Assembly (NCBI GenBank): GCA_023957245.1
Contig: JAMLHJ010000008.1
Span: 62,001-126,000, forward strand
Direction of reading: 5' to 3'
Origin: Chitinophagales bacterium
Lineage (GTDB): Bacteria > Bacteroidota > Bacteroidia > Chitinophagales > JADIYW01
DNA: 64,000 bases
Part shown: piece by piece, positions 53,422-61,602 of the stretch
Layout of the letters: every line of letters starts with the position of its first letter
Numbering within the stretch: position 1 is the first letter of the stretch
Program-made: the position numbers and the translations under genes
The notes under the pieces: generated by a model
What the model saw: only the letters and a program-made list of their open reading frames with translations
Told to the model about the DNA's origin: nothing
Databases searched by the model: none

Positions 53422-56325
53422 TTAAAAAATTGAAATTGCTTTAGTCAATTTGTTCTCAGGATTAGATTTCTCTTGAATCTCAATATAGTATTGACCTTTA
53501 GCTTGTTGTGATAGGTCTAAACTTAATTGATTGTCAAAAGCAACAGATTTAACATGTTGTCCCATTGCATTAAAGATATTTCCTACAAACTGACCTGATT
53601 TAGTCAAATAGATATTCAATTTGCCATTTGATGGATTAGGATAAATTTGAGCATCCCAGTCCAATTTAGAAATATTCTCTTTCACACTCACCGCTTTGCT
53701 ATCACCATAGACTGGCAATATCAATTGAGAAGGATATTCAGGAGAGAATGCAATTCTTTGTATTGCTTTTCTAGGTGTCATTTCAACACCATTGAACACA
53801 TAAGTTTTACCATCACCTGGTTGTCTTCTGAAGAATTCACCATCATTGATAGGCAAGTTAGCATTCGACTGATATCTAGGGTGATTGCTACTACTTACTA
53901 ATATTTTGATTTTGTGTCCTTTACCAAAAGTATAACCTATAGGTAAAAATTGAAAATAATACTCATAGATTTTGCCACTTTCAATATTGCTATATGGAGC
54001 GTCATCGTCTTCAATACCATCGGCATATAATCTTGCCCATTCTCTTGCTCTTGCATTTACAGTACCTTCTTGTACAAAATATTCATCACCATTAGGATAG
54101 ACATCAACGATTCTCACCATAAAATCTGTATCCGTAGGATCTCCTTCTTGAGCTCCAGCAGGATTAGATTTAGCATATATTTTGGCTTTAGGGTAACCAA
54201 TAACACTTACAGAATCTTCTAAAGAAGCTGTTTCAAATTTGATAACTCCTTCTCTATCCATTGTATATGGAGCAAATAAAGGGCTAGACAATTTCATTTG
54301 CCCTTGGCTTTTTCTATCACCTTGAGGCGTATTTGTAATCATATTAGCACCACCCACAGTCATCACAGGATTATCAGGGTCATGTACATAGATACCAAAA
54401 CCTTCATCTGCACTTGGTGCGTGATTTGATAGACGTTCACCAGCTCTGAGATATAAGCTTCTCCAAGTTATATTATTTAAGATAGGGAAAGTGTCAGCAG
54501 AGAACCAATAGTTACCCACTTTAGGATTTTCAGGGTCTAGATTTGGATTGGGGCCTACAATATAAAACCTAGCAGGGGCAATAGTCTTGAAATCAGATAT
54601 ATCTAATTTGTCAATTTTATCACTACTAAATCCTTCTATCATTGGAGGCATTTTTGGCAAATCCAAATCAAACGGGGTCACGAAAGTTTTCAATAATCTT
54701 AACTCTACTGGTATTTTTTTCAAACCATCGGCACCTGCTAAGAAATTTATTAAATCCACATGTTTCATTGTGTATTCTTTCGCAGGGAACCTAATTTCAA
54801 TACCATCTAAAACTTTTTGAAACTCTTTTGATTCTTTAAGGAAAATTGTTGGTTCTCCTACATTATTAAGTTGGTTATAGTTTAATGTATATCTAAACCA
54901 ACCCAATAATTCAGATTTGGTAATATCCGCAATATTAATATTGTCATCTTCAAATTGGCTAATATCAATTTTGGTAATATCCTTTACGTTTTCAGGATAA
55001 GTCATATCACCAGTAGTGCTACTAGCAATAGTCTGGTGTGCCCATGGACCCATAACGACTTTAATCATATCTTTATTACCATAAGTATCACTTACATAAT
55101 GTCTTTGAAGATTGAAGGTTTCAAATGTTCCATCTACAAAAATATCCCACCAACCACCAACGTGAAATGAAGGCACCTCCATATTGGTATATCGACTAAA
55201 TTTTCCATTTGGATCACTTTCGCCTAAAGAGTCAACTGGAGCTCTTGAAGCATCCATATCACCACGACCAGGAGAATTTGGGTATGCACCTGCATTCTTA
55301 TTTAAATAGCGAACTGTACTAAAATGGTCAATAGCTAGATTAGCTGCTTCAAATTTATCTTGTGTACCATAGTCAAAAGATGTATGGATATTATTGAACA
55401 TGTCGTGGTCAATATCCATTTTATCATCTTCAGTATCAGCAATCTGACCTCTCAACCAACCAGTCACCAATTGTTCTCTGAAAACTCCATTTTGGAAACC
55501 TGTACTTTTATAAAATTCCAATGGTCCTACAATTGGGAACAATGATTTCAATCCTGGTTTTGTAGGGTCTGTTCTATGGGTCGCTGCAGCTTGAACTTGA
55601 TTATATCCCAACGCAGACGCACCAAACATACCTATAGAACCATTATATACTAGATCTTCAGTTTCAGGAATTCCATCACCATTGAGGTCGTACATTCTTT
55701 TCAAATTATTCTTAATGTATTCTACTGTGTTGTATCCATCTTCATGTTTATTAGAGTTCATCGGATGATCCAATGGTGTTCTATCTAGTACATGCGCATA
55801 CTCTGGGTGATATGCATTTTTATTCCAAGAGTCTGAATATATAGGAAAATAAACACCATCTGATCTATATCGTCCTCTCATATCCTGATTGATACCAGCA
55901 TATCCAAGTAGCGCTACTGCCGAGCCCAATGTCGGATCCTTTTTATTATAAGGTGTACGGCTCATCACTATTGGCAGACGGTATGGATTGGGGTTTTTCT
56001 CGCCATTCAGTGAATCGTATCTTATGTACTGATTGCCTCTAGGAATAACCACTAACCTAATTGTCTTGTTAATGACCGGTACTGGAAATTCAAACGCCAT
56101 ACTATCCTCAAAAATGGGAAGAAAGACATCTGTCTTGAGAATTGTTCCATCTGGCATTTTCAAAGGGACTTCAATCCGCTGAGAAAAATCTGACAAATCG
56201 TCTAATGTGCCATTTTTGACTCTGTCATTAGACATATTGTACGAACCAGGAACAGTAATACTGTGATCTTGTGCTTCTACAACACTAAGCACTACTAGAA
56301 ATAGCAGTGTAAAAAGTTGTTTCAT
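53422..56325 (-). CDS. T9SS-exported CocE/NonD (S15-type) hydrolase
   Basis: A large secreted hydrolase of 967 residues related to X-Pro dipeptidyl peptidases, cocaine esterase and alpha-amino-acid ester hydrolases. A signal peptide (FTLLFLVVLSVVEA) is followed by the S15 catalytic domain, with the nucleophile in GMFGASALG (Ser237; the usual GxSYxG has Ala instead of Tyr), the acid near GGWWDIFVDGT and the His in MGPWAHQT. A calcium-loop-like DLNGDGIPETED is inserted just before the nucleophile. A jelly-roll X-Pro C-terminal domain (about 650-870) follows, then a T9SS sorting domain (IYPNPSNGKLNIYLTKSG). It is probably co-transcribed with the TonB receptor. The substrate, peptide or ester, is unknown. 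Confidence 0.9.
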   Translation of the reverse strand: MKQLFTLLFLVVLSVVEAQDHSITVPGSYNMSNDRVKNGTLDDLSDFSQRIEVPLKMPDGTILKTDVFLPIFEDSMAFEFPVPVINKTIRLVVIPRGNQYIRYDSLNGEKNPNPYRLPIVMSRTPYNKKDPTLGSAVALLGYAGINQDMRGRYRSDGVYFPIYSDSWNKNAYHPEYAHVLDRTPLDHPMNSNKHEDGYNTVEYIKNNLKRMYDLNGDGIPETEDLVYNGSIGMFGASALGYNQVQAAATHRTDPTKPGLKSLFPIVGPLEFYKSTGFQNGVFREQLVTGWLRGQIADTEDDKMDIDHDMFNNIHTSFDYGTQDKFEAANLAIDHFSTVRYLNKNAGAYPNSPGRGDMDASRAPVDSLGESDPNGKFSRYTNMEVPSFHVGGWWDIFVDGTFETFNLQRHYVSDTYGNKDMIKVVMGPWAHQTIASSTTGDMTYPENVKDITKIDISQFEDDNINIADITKSELLGWFRYTLNYNQLNNVGEPTIFLKESKEFQKVLDGIEIRFPAKEYTMKHVDLINFLAGADGLKKIPVELRLLKTFVTPFDLDLPKMPPMIEGFSSDKIDKLDISDFKTIAPARFYIVGPNPNLDPENPKVGNYWFSADTFPILNNITWRSLYLRAGERLSNHAPSADEGFGIYVHDPDNPVMTVGGANMITNTPQGDRKSQGQMKLSSPLFAPYTMDREGVIKFETASLEDSVSVIGYPKAKIYAKSNPAGAQEGDPTDTDFMVRIVDVYPNGDEYFVQEGTVNARAREWARLYADGIEDDDAPYSNIESGKIYEYYFQFLPIGYTFGKGHKIKILVSSSNHPRYQSNANLPINDGEFFRRQPGDGKTYVFNGVEMTPRKAIQRIAFSPEYPSQLILPVYGDSKAVSVKENISKLDWDAQIYPNPSNGKLNIYLTKSGQFVGNIFNAMGQHVKSVAFDNQLSLDLSQQAKGQYYIEIQEKSNPENKLTKAISIF

Positions 56326-56549
56326 AATTTTCGTAGATTTGATAATTGTCAAAAGTATTACTTCTTTTCATATTATTTAAACTTTTTAAGCACTTTTTTA
56401 ACAGAAATTTTAATTTTTATTATCACTTCAACAATAATTATCTCTCACACAATTAACAATAACATAAGAATGTACTACAAATACTATAACAACGTGCAAC
56501 CTTAGACACAATAAATACCTTTATCAATAATATAAAAAGCGAATTACAA

Positions 56550-56580
56550 ACAAAAAAGGCGACTCAAACATGGCCACCTT
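56550..56580 (-). terminator. Rho-independent terminator of lysA
   Basis: On the minus strand AAGGTGGC pairs with GTCGCCTT (two G-U pairs), followed by TTTTTTGTTT. It begins about 26 nt after the lysA stop. Confidence 0.8.
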
Positions 56581-56606
56581 ATTCTATAACAATCGAAATT
56601 TTTCTT

Positions 56607-57839
56607 CTAAAAATTAACTTCTAGTTGAGTGCTGATTATATCCTCAAAATTCTCTCTTCTTCTAATTAAATGAGCCTTGCCATTGAGAACAAACACCTCA
56701 GCAGGTCTATATCTTGAATTATAATTGGAGGACATAGAATATCCATAAGCTCCAGCATTATGTAATGCAAGTATATCTCCTTCTCTTACTTCATTCAGTT
56801 TTCTATCCCAACCAAAAGTATCTGTTTCACAAATATATCCTACAACAGAATAAATCCTACTTATACCTTTAGGATTGGAAACATTCGTAATATGATGATA
56901 AGCATCGTACATCATTGGACGCACTAAATGATTTTGTCCAGAATCAACTCCTGCAAATACTGTTGAGATTGTCTGCTTAATCACATTGGTTTTGACAAAT
57001 AAATATCCTGCTTCACTTACTAAAAACTTACCTGGTTCAAACATTATCTGCAAATCTTTTCCATACTCCTTACAGAATTCTTTAAATCTTACAGTTAATT
57101 TTTTTCCTAAAAGCTCCACATTTGTAGTAATATCATCAGCAGAATACTTCACTTTGAATCCACTACCAAAATCTATAAATTCCAAGTCTTCAAACTGTGC
57201 AGCGTATTCCAAAAGGATATCTGCTCCTCTTAAAAATACATCAACATCCTTAATATCAGAACCTGTATGCATGTGTAACCCAGTAACTTTAATTTTGTTG
57301 TTTTTGACAACTCTTTCCAGATGTCTCATTTGGTAAATAGATATTCCAAACTTAGAATCAATATGTCCCACAGAAATTTTAGTATTCCCACCAGCCATAA
57401 TATGTGGATTCAAGCGGATACATACTGGATAACTATTGCCATAAAGTGCTCCGAATTGTTCCAAAATAGAGATACTGTCTATATTAATAATTACACCATA
57501 TTCAACAGCCTTTTTAATCTCTTCAAAGCTTACGCAATTGGGAGTAAAAATAATATCCTTTGGATCAAATCCAGCCTTTAAGCCCAATTGAACTTCTTGA
57601 ATAGAAACAGTATCTAATCCAGAGCCAAGAGATTTCATGTACTTTAAAATATTAATATTTGTCAATGCCTTACAAGCATAGTTGATCTTAAGATTCAAGC
57701 CCTTAAACGCATCTGACAATCTATTGTATTGACGTTCAATTGTAGCACCATCATAAACATATAGAGGCGCACCGTATTCATTACAAATATCTAATACCGG
57801 AATTCCATCAATGGTATATTGGTTATTTACCAATTGCAT
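56607..57839 (-). CDS. lysA: Diaminopimelate decarboxylase
   Basis: PLP enzyme converting meso-diaminopimelate to L-lysine, the last step of lysine synthesis. The 410-residue alanine-racemase-type barrel protein shows the PLP-lysine in NYACKALTN (Lys58), the HMHTGSDI and FIDFGSGFK cofactor loops, EPGKFLV, and the C-terminal active-site VGYICETDTFGWDR with the Cys donated across the dimer and AGAYGYSMSSNYN. It is monocistronic with its own terminator. No lysine riboswitch is present in the 129-bp upstream gap. Confidence 0.96.
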   Translation of the reverse strand: MQLVNNQYTIDGIPVLDICNEYGAPLYVYDGATIERQYNRLSDAFKGLNLKINYACKALTNINILKYMKSLGSGLDTVSIQEVQLGLKAGFDPKDIIFTPNCVSFEEIKKAVEYGVIINIDSISILEQFGALYGNSYPVCIRLNPHIMAGGNTKISVGHIDSKFGISIYQMRHLERVVKNNKIKVTGLHMHTGSDIKDVDVFLRGADILLEYAAQFEDLEFIDFGSGFKVKYSADDITTNVELLGKKLTVRFKEFCKEYGKDLQIMFEPGKFLVSEAGYLFVKTNVIKQTISTVFAGVDSGQNHLVRPMMYDAYHHITNVSNPKGISRIYSVVGYICETDTFGWDRKLNEVREGDILALHNAGAYGYSMSSNYNSRYRPAEVFVLNGKAHLIRRRENFEDIISTQLEVNF

Positions 57840-57956
57840 ATAAAAAAATTTAGGATGTGAATTTAAACTAAAAGATGATTTAGTGATAAGAAAAATAAAA
57901 AAATATCATTTACTTAATTTTACAATTATTGTAACAACATCTATTATTTAAAGCTA

Positions 57957-57964
57957 TATCTTTG
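57957..57964 (+). promoter_or_regulatory. Putative -7 element immediately before the HesB/IscA gene
   Basis: TATCTTTG matches TAnnTTTG and ends 4 nt before the ATG at 57969, implying a leaderless transcript if it is used. The nearest TTG upstream is 25 bp away, longer than the usual spacing. Confidence 0.35.
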
Positions 57965-57968
57965 CATT

Positions 57969-58295
57969 ATGATATTCATTAGTGATAAAGCTAAAGTCAG
58001 AGTCGATGAAATGTGGGCGTTAGAAAATCTAAGTCCTGCACATTTTATTAGAGTGTCTGTAACAAGTGGAGGTTGTTCTGGTCTATCATACAACATGTCC
58101 TTCGACAATGAAGTAAAGACTGATGATGAAATATTTGAAGACAGAGGAATAAAAATTGCTGTCGATGCAAGAAGTTTAATGTATGTAATTGGTACAACAT
58201 TAGAGTTTTCTGATGGACTAAACGGTAAAGGATTTTATTTTGAAAATCCCAATGCATCCAGAACATGTAGTTGTGGAGATAGTTTTTGTCTGTAG
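57969..58295 (+). CDS. HesB/IscA-family iron-sulfur cluster assembly protein
   Basis: A-type carrier that receives and delivers Fe-S clusters, 108 residues. The three conserved cysteines are present: Cys36 in SGGCSGLSY, and Cys100 and Cys102 in CSCGDSF. An extra Cys107 lies at the end. It could be the IscA, SufA or ErpA type; the length and lack of isc/suf neighbours do not decide. It appears to be transcribed alone. Confidence 0.93.
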   Translation: MIFISDKAKVRVDEMWALENLSPAHFIRVSVTSGGCSGLSYNMSFDNEVKTDDEIFEDRGIKIAVDARSLMYVIGTTLEFSDGLNGKGFYFENPNASRTCSCGDSFCL

Positions 58296-58426
58296 AATTT
58301 TTATTTAGTTCTTAGGTTTTAGTTTTTGTCCTGAAAAATATTTGATTATATCTCATTATTTATTCCAAGGGATGAGAAAAATCCCTTCATATTATCTACC
58401 TTTCTTGTTGTATAAAATCCATCCTT

Positions 58427-59155
58427 ATGTCTGCAAGAAATTTTTCAACTTTTCTTTTCTACCTAATCTTTACAATCGTCTCTTGTAAGAAAGATGATGA
58501 TTACACGCCAATGAAATATGCAGAGGAAACTATTTTATATCCAGAAAATATTGAAACAATTGATGCATTGCTCCTCGCTATCAGAGATGATATTGGCATT
58601 GATTTATTGAATAAAGAAATCTCTGTCGATTTTGCCTTTGCTAGATTTGGTGATGCAAGTTCATCAGATGTTCAAGAAGTGAAACTCAACAATACAGTTC
58701 TCAGTAAGACCTCAGCCAATCAATTTGTTTCGCCAATAGATAAAAATAATTTTAATCTAAATGCTGGCGTTCAAAATAAATGGGACATTAGCGGAGGAGC
58801 TAATTTTCCTTCATTTAATAAAACAGCTACTGTAAAAATGCCAGGAAAAATAGCTATCGACCAAGAAGCTGACATTATCAACTTAAACCAAGCTATCACA
58901 TTAAGAATCAAAGGAATTCCGGCTAATGCTCAATCAATTATTTGGCAATTGAAAGACATCAACAATAACTATATCCAAAAAGAAACGACTACACAAGAAC
59001 TGACTCTGACGGTAGAAGAATTAAAAAAATTAGCTCCTGGCGAAAATAGTTTATTAAAAGTTGCAGCTTATTCTTTAGAGAGATGGGAAGCTAACGGTAA
59101 ACATTATGCTATCTTAAATGAATTTGTAGATACTAGAGAAATTCAATTAAAATAA
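58427..59155 (+). CDS. Predicted lipoprotein of unknown function
   Basis: A 242-residue protein with a lipoprotein signal (FLFYLIFTIVSC, lipobox Cys20, followed by KKDDD). The acidic residues just after the Cys resemble the SDDDD/KDD-type surface-export signal reported for Bacteroidota lipoproteins, so it may face outwards. The remainder looks beta-rich with no family I recognise. It converges on batE with a 6-bp gap and has no obvious partner. Confidence 0.7.
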   Translation: MSARNFSTFLFYLIFTIVSCKKDDDYTPMKYAEETILYPENIETIDALLLAIRDDIGIDLLNKEISVDFAFARFGDASSSDVQEVKLNNTVLSKTSANQFVSPIDKNNFNLNAGVQNKWDISGGANFPSFNKTATVKMPGKIAIDQEADIINLNQAITLRIKGIPANAQSIIWQLKDINNNYIQKETTTQELTLTVEELKKLAPGENSLLKVAAYSLERWEANGKHYAILNEFVDTREIQLK

Positions 59156-59161
59156 AAAAGT

Positions 59162-59890
59162 CTAAATTTCAATCAGTTTTGAAGTTGGGAACCAACCTGT
59201 TTTATTAGCTCCTGAATTCACTTTTGACCAACCTGATTTTTCATCCAATATCTCTACTTTTTGCCCTAAAAATAAATCATACGTCTCTTCCGAAAGTACT
59301 GTTGGCAAATTATAAATTGGATATTCTTCCTGTACAATAGCAAAATGCTTAATGTGATAATTGCGATATACAATCATGCTATTATACAAGAGATAAATAG
59401 ACAAGACTATGAAAAAAGATGCACTATACAGATAAGGCCTTCTCTTCTTAATTGGAATTATAAGAAAGATTATTGACAATAAAATTATCCATAACCAAAT
59501 AGAAACTATTGTTAATACATACAAGGTATTCTCACATATTTTATATCTCCAATGTTGATAGGAGTCATCGGAAATGGCAAGCTTCTTTTTTAAAAACAAT
59601 AGATTAGATTGAGTTTCTGCATCATGAGGTGAAAGTTTCAATGCTTTTTCATAGTAGGCAATCGCCTTAGCATAATTTTTCTTCTGCACGCAAGTATTTG
59701 CATAATTATAAAACAGTTGAAAACTAGCATTCCCTTCTTGATTCAATCCATCATATAAAAGATATGCTTTATCATAATTTCTTTGCTGGTATAATGTAGA
59801 AGCTTTTGAAAACAAAGAATCTTGTTCATCTGCAAGTAGAATATTACTAGAGAAAAGCAACAGAAAAAACATCCCAATTAATCTCCTCAT
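59162..59890 (-). CDS. batE: BatE-like TPR and SH3 protein
   Basis: Last gene of the Bat ('Bacteroides aerotolerance') operon. The 242-residue protein has a signal peptide, two to three TPR repeats (LYQQRNYDKAYLLYDGL and QKKNYAKAIAYYEKALKLSP), two membrane helices (about 125-170) and a C-terminal bacterial SH3 domain (IYNLPTVLSEETYDLFLGQK through GWFPTSKLIEI). Bat proteins form a membrane complex tied to oxygen tolerance in Bacteroides fragilis, although the exact role is uncertain. Its ATG overlaps the batD stop (ATGA, 59887-59890). Confidence 0.85.
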   Translation of the reverse strand: MRRLIGMFFLLLFSSNILLADEQDSLFSKASTLYQQRNYDKAYLLYDGLNQEGNASFQLFYNYANTCVQKKNYAKAIAYYEKALKLSPHDAETQSNLLFLKKKLAISDDSYQHWRYKICENTLYVLTIVSIWLWIILLSIIFLIIPIKKRRPYLYSASFFIVLSIYLLYNSMIVYRNYHIKHFAIVQEEYPIYNLPTVLSEETYDLFLGQKVEILDEKSGWSKVNSGANKTGWFPTSKLIEI

Positions 59891-61602
59891 GGCTTCGTTA
59901 TTTGTTGGTCAGAAATTTTATTGAGGCAATCATTTGCAAGACTTTGAAGCTCTTGTATTGAAGAAATGCGAATTGGTGAATATGCAGCACTATCAAATGC
60001 TAAAAGAATATATTTCACTTTCTCACGTAGCACATCTTCTTTAATTTCAGCTAAAACATCATTATCTAATGTAGATGAAATATTTAGTACTTCTCTTAAC
60101 CTGAGCCTAAAAGCCTCTGCTAACGTAACAAACTTTTTCTGTTCAGGCAGGTTATCTATCTCTGGCCATTTAAATACTGATTTTTTAATGTCCTCATTTC
60201 TATTTCGCACATTTTTCTTCCAAGCAACTATACCAATAAAACCCAAAATCGGAACACCTGCACTTGCAGCAATAAATAATATTAAAAGAGAGGCATCTGA
60301 CTTAGTTGAGTTATTCTTTAAACTGGAATAAAAAGTATCTTTCAATTCTTGTTCATTCACATTAGACATTTCTTCAGGCAAAATATTCAGGCTGATAGAC
60401 TCTAATGGTTGAGAAATATATTTTTTCTGATTAGGGTCAAAATATACAAATTCAGATTGTGGGATAACAATACTCCCTTCTTTTTGAGGTACAATCGCAT
60501 AGCTAAACCTTCTTTCACCACCATAAGTATCTCCACTTTTTTGAGGAGAATCAACAATCTCAGGAGGATAAAACTCCAACGAACTGCTTGTTTCCATCGG
60601 AATATTAGCAATAGCTTTTAAATTGCCCCAACCTTTAACCTCTACATTCATATTCACAGATTGACCTTTTGCAATAGTGGTATTATTGACTGACCTCTTG
60701 ACGTCAAACTGCCCTACTGCACCTGAAAAATTCTTAGGTTGTTGTTCTATTGGCAAAGGCAAAACATTTATTTTCAATTTATTAGAGGAAAAATTTACCA
60801 TTTTGGGTTGAGAGGAAGAAAAGAATGTTGTTCCAAAAAATGGGTCTCTTTCAGGAACTAAAATCACACCTCTTACCAACAAAGGGTCAATCGTCTGCTC
60901 CCCAGGTTGGGTAGCAAAAAGAGCCACTTTTCTAAATGCTTGATAGTAATATTTTTTTCCTTTATACTCCATAAGCCCTTCTGTCTGATGATCAGGAATT
61001 TCCATTTCTTCAGATAAAAAATGATTAAAAACTGGGAGCTTTTCTACTTCTAAAGATTGATAATCTATACGTCTCAATAATTTATAAGTAATAGTCAGTT
61101 GCTCACCAACATACAATTGGCTTTTGCTAGCTTCAGCAATTAAAAAGATATTATCTCTCCAATTATCAGAAGCTGCATCCACTTGCTGTGGGCTATTTGA
61201 CGAAGTACCACCACTATTCGAGGCTTGAGTATTTCCTTGATTGACTACTTTCATTTTAAAAGTAGGAGAATAAATCACCTTCCCTTTATAATTACCTTTA
61301 GCACTACCTATTTCGTACTCGCCTTCTACATCTGGCACAAGTGTAATATTGTAAGAAATACTTTTTGAGATTTTACCATTGACAATACTCACATTAGTAG
61401 ATTGCCCAGTTTGATATACTTTAAACCCTTTAAAATCAGGCAATTGAAAATCCTCTACACTCCCTTCAACTGAATATTCCACTAAAAAAGATTCGCCGAC
61501 ATTGACCTGTTTTGAACTGACATCAACAGCAATAGTTTGAGCAGACAATTGAGTGCTCAATAGTAGAAAAGCAATAATATACATCCATTCAATTCTTCTC
61601 AT
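59887..61602 (-). CDS. batD: BatD-like membrane protein
   Basis: A 571-residue protein of the BatD ('oxygen tolerance') family. It has a signal peptide (MYIIAFLLLSTQLSA) and periplasmic beta-sandwich domains (VGESFLVEYSVEGSVEDFQL; VGEQLTITYKLLRRIDYQSL; QFDVKRSVNNTTIAKGQSVN; RRFSYAIVPQKEGSIVIPQS). One membrane helix near residue 450 (LLILFIAASAGVPILGFIGI) precedes a cytoplasmic tail. The ATG at 61602 is used; it overlaps the stop of the upstream batB-batC gene by one base (TAATG). A TTG two codons earlier is ignored. batE follows with ATGA. Confidence 0.88.
   Translation of the reverse strand: MRRIEWMYIIAFLLLSTQLSAQTIAVDVSSKQVNVGESFLVEYSVEGSVEDFQLPDFKGFKVYQTGQSTNVSIVNGKISKSISYNITLVPDVEGEYEIGSAKGNYKGKVIYSPTFKMKVVNQGNTQASNSGGTSSNSPQQVDAASDNWRDNIFLIAEASKSQLYVGEQLTITYKLLRRIDYQSLEVEKLPVFNHFLSEEMEIPDHQTEGLMEYKGKKYYYQAFRKVALFATQPGEQTIDPLLVRGVILVPERDPFFGTTFFSSSQPKMVNFSSNKLKINVLPLPIEQQPKNFSGAVGQFDVKRSVNNTTIAKGQSVNMNVEVKGWGNLKAIANIPMETSSSLEFYPPEIVDSPQKSGDTYGGERRFSYAIVPQKEGSIVIPQSEFVYFDPNQKKYISQPLESISLNILPEEMSNVNEQELKDTFYSSLKNNSTKSDASLLILFIAASAGVPILGFIGIVAWKKNVRNRNEDIKKSVFKWPEIDNLPEQKKFVTLAEAFRLRLREVLNISSTLDNDVLAEIKEDVLREKVKYILLAFDSAAYSPIRISSIQELQSLANDCLNKISDQQITKP

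Noticed and set aside
57840..57968. Lysine riboswitch upstream of lysA
   Set aside because: The gap is only 129 bp, shorter than a lysine riboswitch plus expression platform, and no conserved core is visible.
58367..58387. Hairpin AAGGGAT/ATCCCTT downstream of the HesB/IscA gene as a terminator
   Set aside because: Only 7 bp, 72 nt from the stop codon and followed by CATATTATC rather than a T-run.
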